Shown here: positions 62,460 to 64,000 of the stretch, one piece after another | How positions within the stretch are numbered: position 1 is the stretch's first letter | Layout: each line of letters begins with the position of its first letter | Assembly (NCBI GenBank): GCA_018268935.1 | Contig: JAFDVS010000050.1 | Location: forward strand, 18,239-82,238 | DNA: 64,000 nt | Origin: Acidobacteriota bacterium | GTDB lineage: Bacteria > Acidobacteriota > Terriglobia > Bryobacterales > Bryobacteraceae | Direction of reading: 5' to 3' | Notes under the pieces: generated by a model | The model's input: only the letters and a program-made list of their open reading frames with translations | What the model was told of the DNA's origin: nothing | The model's database searches: none | Position numbers and translations under genes: made by a program

Positions 62460-64000
62460 GTGACCCCCGTTGACATCGAAGCCATTGTGTATGGCCATCA
62501 CCACGACGCATTTCGTGTGCTCGGACCGCATGAAGTGGCCGGCGAGGACGGTGTATCGCACTGGGAAGTGCGGGTATGGATGCCGTTCGCGGAGAAGATG
62601 GCGGTGGTGTTGGGCGATGGGGTAGTGGCGATGGAGCGGCGCCACGTGGAAGGGTTTTATGTGGCGGTGTTGGAGAAGCGGCCGGCGAGTTACCGGCTGC
62701 GGGTGACGTGGCCGCACGAGGTTGTGGAAGAACTGGATGATCCGTACCGCTTTCCGCCGCTGATCACGGATTTCGATATTCATCTGCATAGCGAGGGCAC
62801 ACTGCAGGAAGCGTGGCGGATGCTGGGGGCGCATGCGGTACAGTGCGATGGCGTGGATGGAGTGCGGTTCGCGGTGTGGGCTCCGGCGGCACAGTGCGTG
62901 AGCGTGGCCGGGGATTTCAACGGTTGGAACGCGAAGCGGCATCCGATGCGGCTGCGCAATGGCGGGGTGTGGGAGCTGTTTCTGCCGGGAGTGAAGCATG
63001 GCGCGGCGTACAAGTATGCGGTGACGTGGCGGGGCGGGCATGTGCAGTTGAAGACGGATCCGTATGCATTTCATACGGAGGTGCCGCCGAAGCAGGCTTC
63101 GCTGGTGTGGAGTGTGCCCTCGTATGCGTGGACAGATGAGGAGTGGATGTCGCGGCGGGCGAAGGGCGACATTCTGCGGCGGCCTTTGTCGGTGTATGAA
63201 GTGCACCTGGAGAGCTGGCTGCGGGGGGAAATGGGGCGTGCGCTGACTTACAGGGAACTCGCCGATAAGCTGGTTCCGTATGTAAAGTCGATGGGGTTTA
63301 CGCATATTGAGATGCTGCCGATCATGGAGCATCCGTTCTCGGGCTCCTGGGGATACCAGGTGACGGGATACTATGCGCCGACGGCGCGGTTTGGCACGCC
63401 GGAGGATTTCATGTTCTTTGTGGATGCCTGCCACAAGGAAGGGATTGGGGTGATTCTGGACTGGGTGCCGGCGCATTTTCCACGCGATGCACACGGGTTG
63501 GCGCGGTTTGACGGGACGGCGCTGTATGAGCACGAAGATCCGCGGCAGGGCGAACACAAGGATTGGGGCACGCTGATCTACAACTTCGGGCGGCACGAGG
63601 TGCGTACGTTTTTGTTGTCGAATGCGCTGTGGTGGCTGAAGCAGTATCACATTGACGGGTTGCGGGTGGATGCGGTGGCGAGCATGATTTACCTGGACTA
63701 TTCGCGCAATGTAGGCGAGTGGATTCCGAACCGGTATGGGGGCAGGGAGAATCTGGAGGCGATCGAATTTCTGAAGCGATTCAACGAACTGGTGCATGAG
63801 GTGCCGGGGGCGTTCACGGTGGCGGAGGAATCGACGTCATTCCCGGGCGTGTGCCGGCCGGTGTATCTGGGCGGGCTGGGGTTCACGATGAAGTGGAACA
63901 TGGGGTGGATGCACGACATGCTGCATTACTTCAAGCAGGATCCGATCCACCGGAAGTTTCATCACAACGACATCACGTTCAGCATGCTGTATGCGTTCAC
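62460..64000 (+). CDS. glgB: 1,4-alpha-glucan branching enzyme, 3' end beyond window
   Basis: GH13 glycogen branching enzyme; 513 codons are present and the frame is open at the window end (normal length about 630-730). The N-terminal CBM48-type domain includes 'VRFAVWAPAAQCVSVAGDFN'. Catalytic regions: 'LPIMEHPFSGSWGYQVTGYY', 'LDWVPAHFP', 'GLRVDAVASMIYLDYS' (nucleophile Asp) and 'FTVAEES' (acid/base Glu). The GTG at 62460 is a likely start; an in-frame GTG at 62487 is an alternative. It is divergent from adenosine deaminase, with only 9 bases between starts. Confidence 0.95.
   Translation, partial: MTPVDIEAIVYGHHHDAFRVLGPHEVAGEDGVSHWEVRVWMPFAEKMAVVLGDGVVAMERRHVEGFYVAVLEKRPASYRLRVTWPHEVVEELDDPYRFPPLITDFDIHLHSEGTLQEAWRMLGAHAVQCDGVDGVRFAVWAPAAQCVSVAGDFNGWNAKRHPMRLRNGGVWELFLPGVKHGAAYKYAVTWRGGHVQLKTDPYAFHTEVPPKQASLVWSVPSYAWTDEEWMSRRAKGDILRRPLSVYEVHLESWLRGEMGRALTYRELADKLVPYVKSMGFTHIEMLPIMEHPFSGSWGYQVTGYYAPTARFGTPEDFMFFVDACHKEGIGVILDWVPAHFPRDAHGLARFDGTALYEHEDPRQGEHKDWGTLIYNFGRHEVRTFLLSNALWWLKQYHIDGLRVDAVASMIYLDYSRNVGEWIPNRYGGRENLEAIEFLKRFNELVHEVPGAFTVAEESTSFPGVCRPVYLGGLGFTMKWNMGWMHDMLHYFKQDPIHRKFHHNDITFSMLYAF

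Noticed and set aside
62451..63797. Upstream extension of the adenosine deaminase frame to 758 residues
   Set aside because: The extension is Pro/His/Arg-rich antisense of glgB; family homology starts at 62450.

Overview
The window looks like the chromosome of an Acidobacteriota bacterium, most likely the Bryobacterales/Solibacter lineage. It is GC-rich and densely packed. Marks of that group include Hanks-type kinases fused to TPR or TolB-like repeats, a Hanks kinase paired with a sigma factor of the acidobacterial ECF type, PEP-CTERM exoproteins, a degenerate Solibacter-type SLH gene, a PQQ dehydrogenase, and a cbb3 oxidase joined to a bc complex. The taxonomic call is inference from gene content. 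No rRNA, tRNA or CRISPR array was seen.

Layout. Bases 1-9.9 kb: a HEAT-repeat protein cut by the window edge; a five-gene minus-strand operon (SRPBCC membrane protein, Rpn-type nuclease, esterase, diheme cytochrome c, PQQ dehydrogenase) headed by two palindromic operator-like sites; then serS and a POT-family peptide transporter. 9.9-18.3 kb: a TPR kinase, a small HExxH protein, and a corrinoid methyl-transfer locus (RACo-like activator, two UroD-type methyltransferases, DUF1638 protein, B12-binding protein). 18.3-26.8 kb: poorly conserved secreted and membrane proteins, then a decay zone holding an orphan antitoxin with a PIN-toxin remnant, a broken TPR gene, a serine-recombinase fragment, a 220-bp IS-like relic and an SLH pseudogene.

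26.8-32.7 kb: a compact respiratory operon encoding a CcoS-like peptide, Rieske protein, fused cytochrome b, a seven-heme cytochrome c, CcoN, CcoO and a second small CcoS-like peptide. No CcoP is present. 32.7-43.1 kb: an accessory block with two related toxin-antitoxin modules (the second toxin decayed), an atypical kinase facing an ECF sigma factor, a lower-GC trio (lipase-like protein, dockerin protein, cohesin-like PEP-CTERM protein) and a frameshifted gene. 43.1-49.9 kb: the oxidase maturation cluster (small membrane protein, GltD-like iron-sulfur flavoprotein, SafE-like protein, CcoG, 43-residue membrane peptide, CcoI copper ATPase). The two respiratory blocks read as one locus split by the accessory block.

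49.9-64 kb: a nine-gene minus-strand run (glycosyltransferase, two methyltransferases, glutaminyl-cyclase-like M28 protein, LamG protein, ACT protein, fmt, argJ, small secreted protein), a RodZ-like protein transcribed divergently, a tandem pair of secreted paralogues, adenosine deaminase, and the 5' part of glgB running off the window.

Most candidate novelty lies in the bc-cbb3 locus with its heptaheme cytochrome, the cohesin/dockerin pair, the corrinoid locus without a classical first methyltransferase, and the twin-operator five-gene operon. Start codons were chosen by eye from domain boundaries, Shine-Dalgarno sequences and overlaps.
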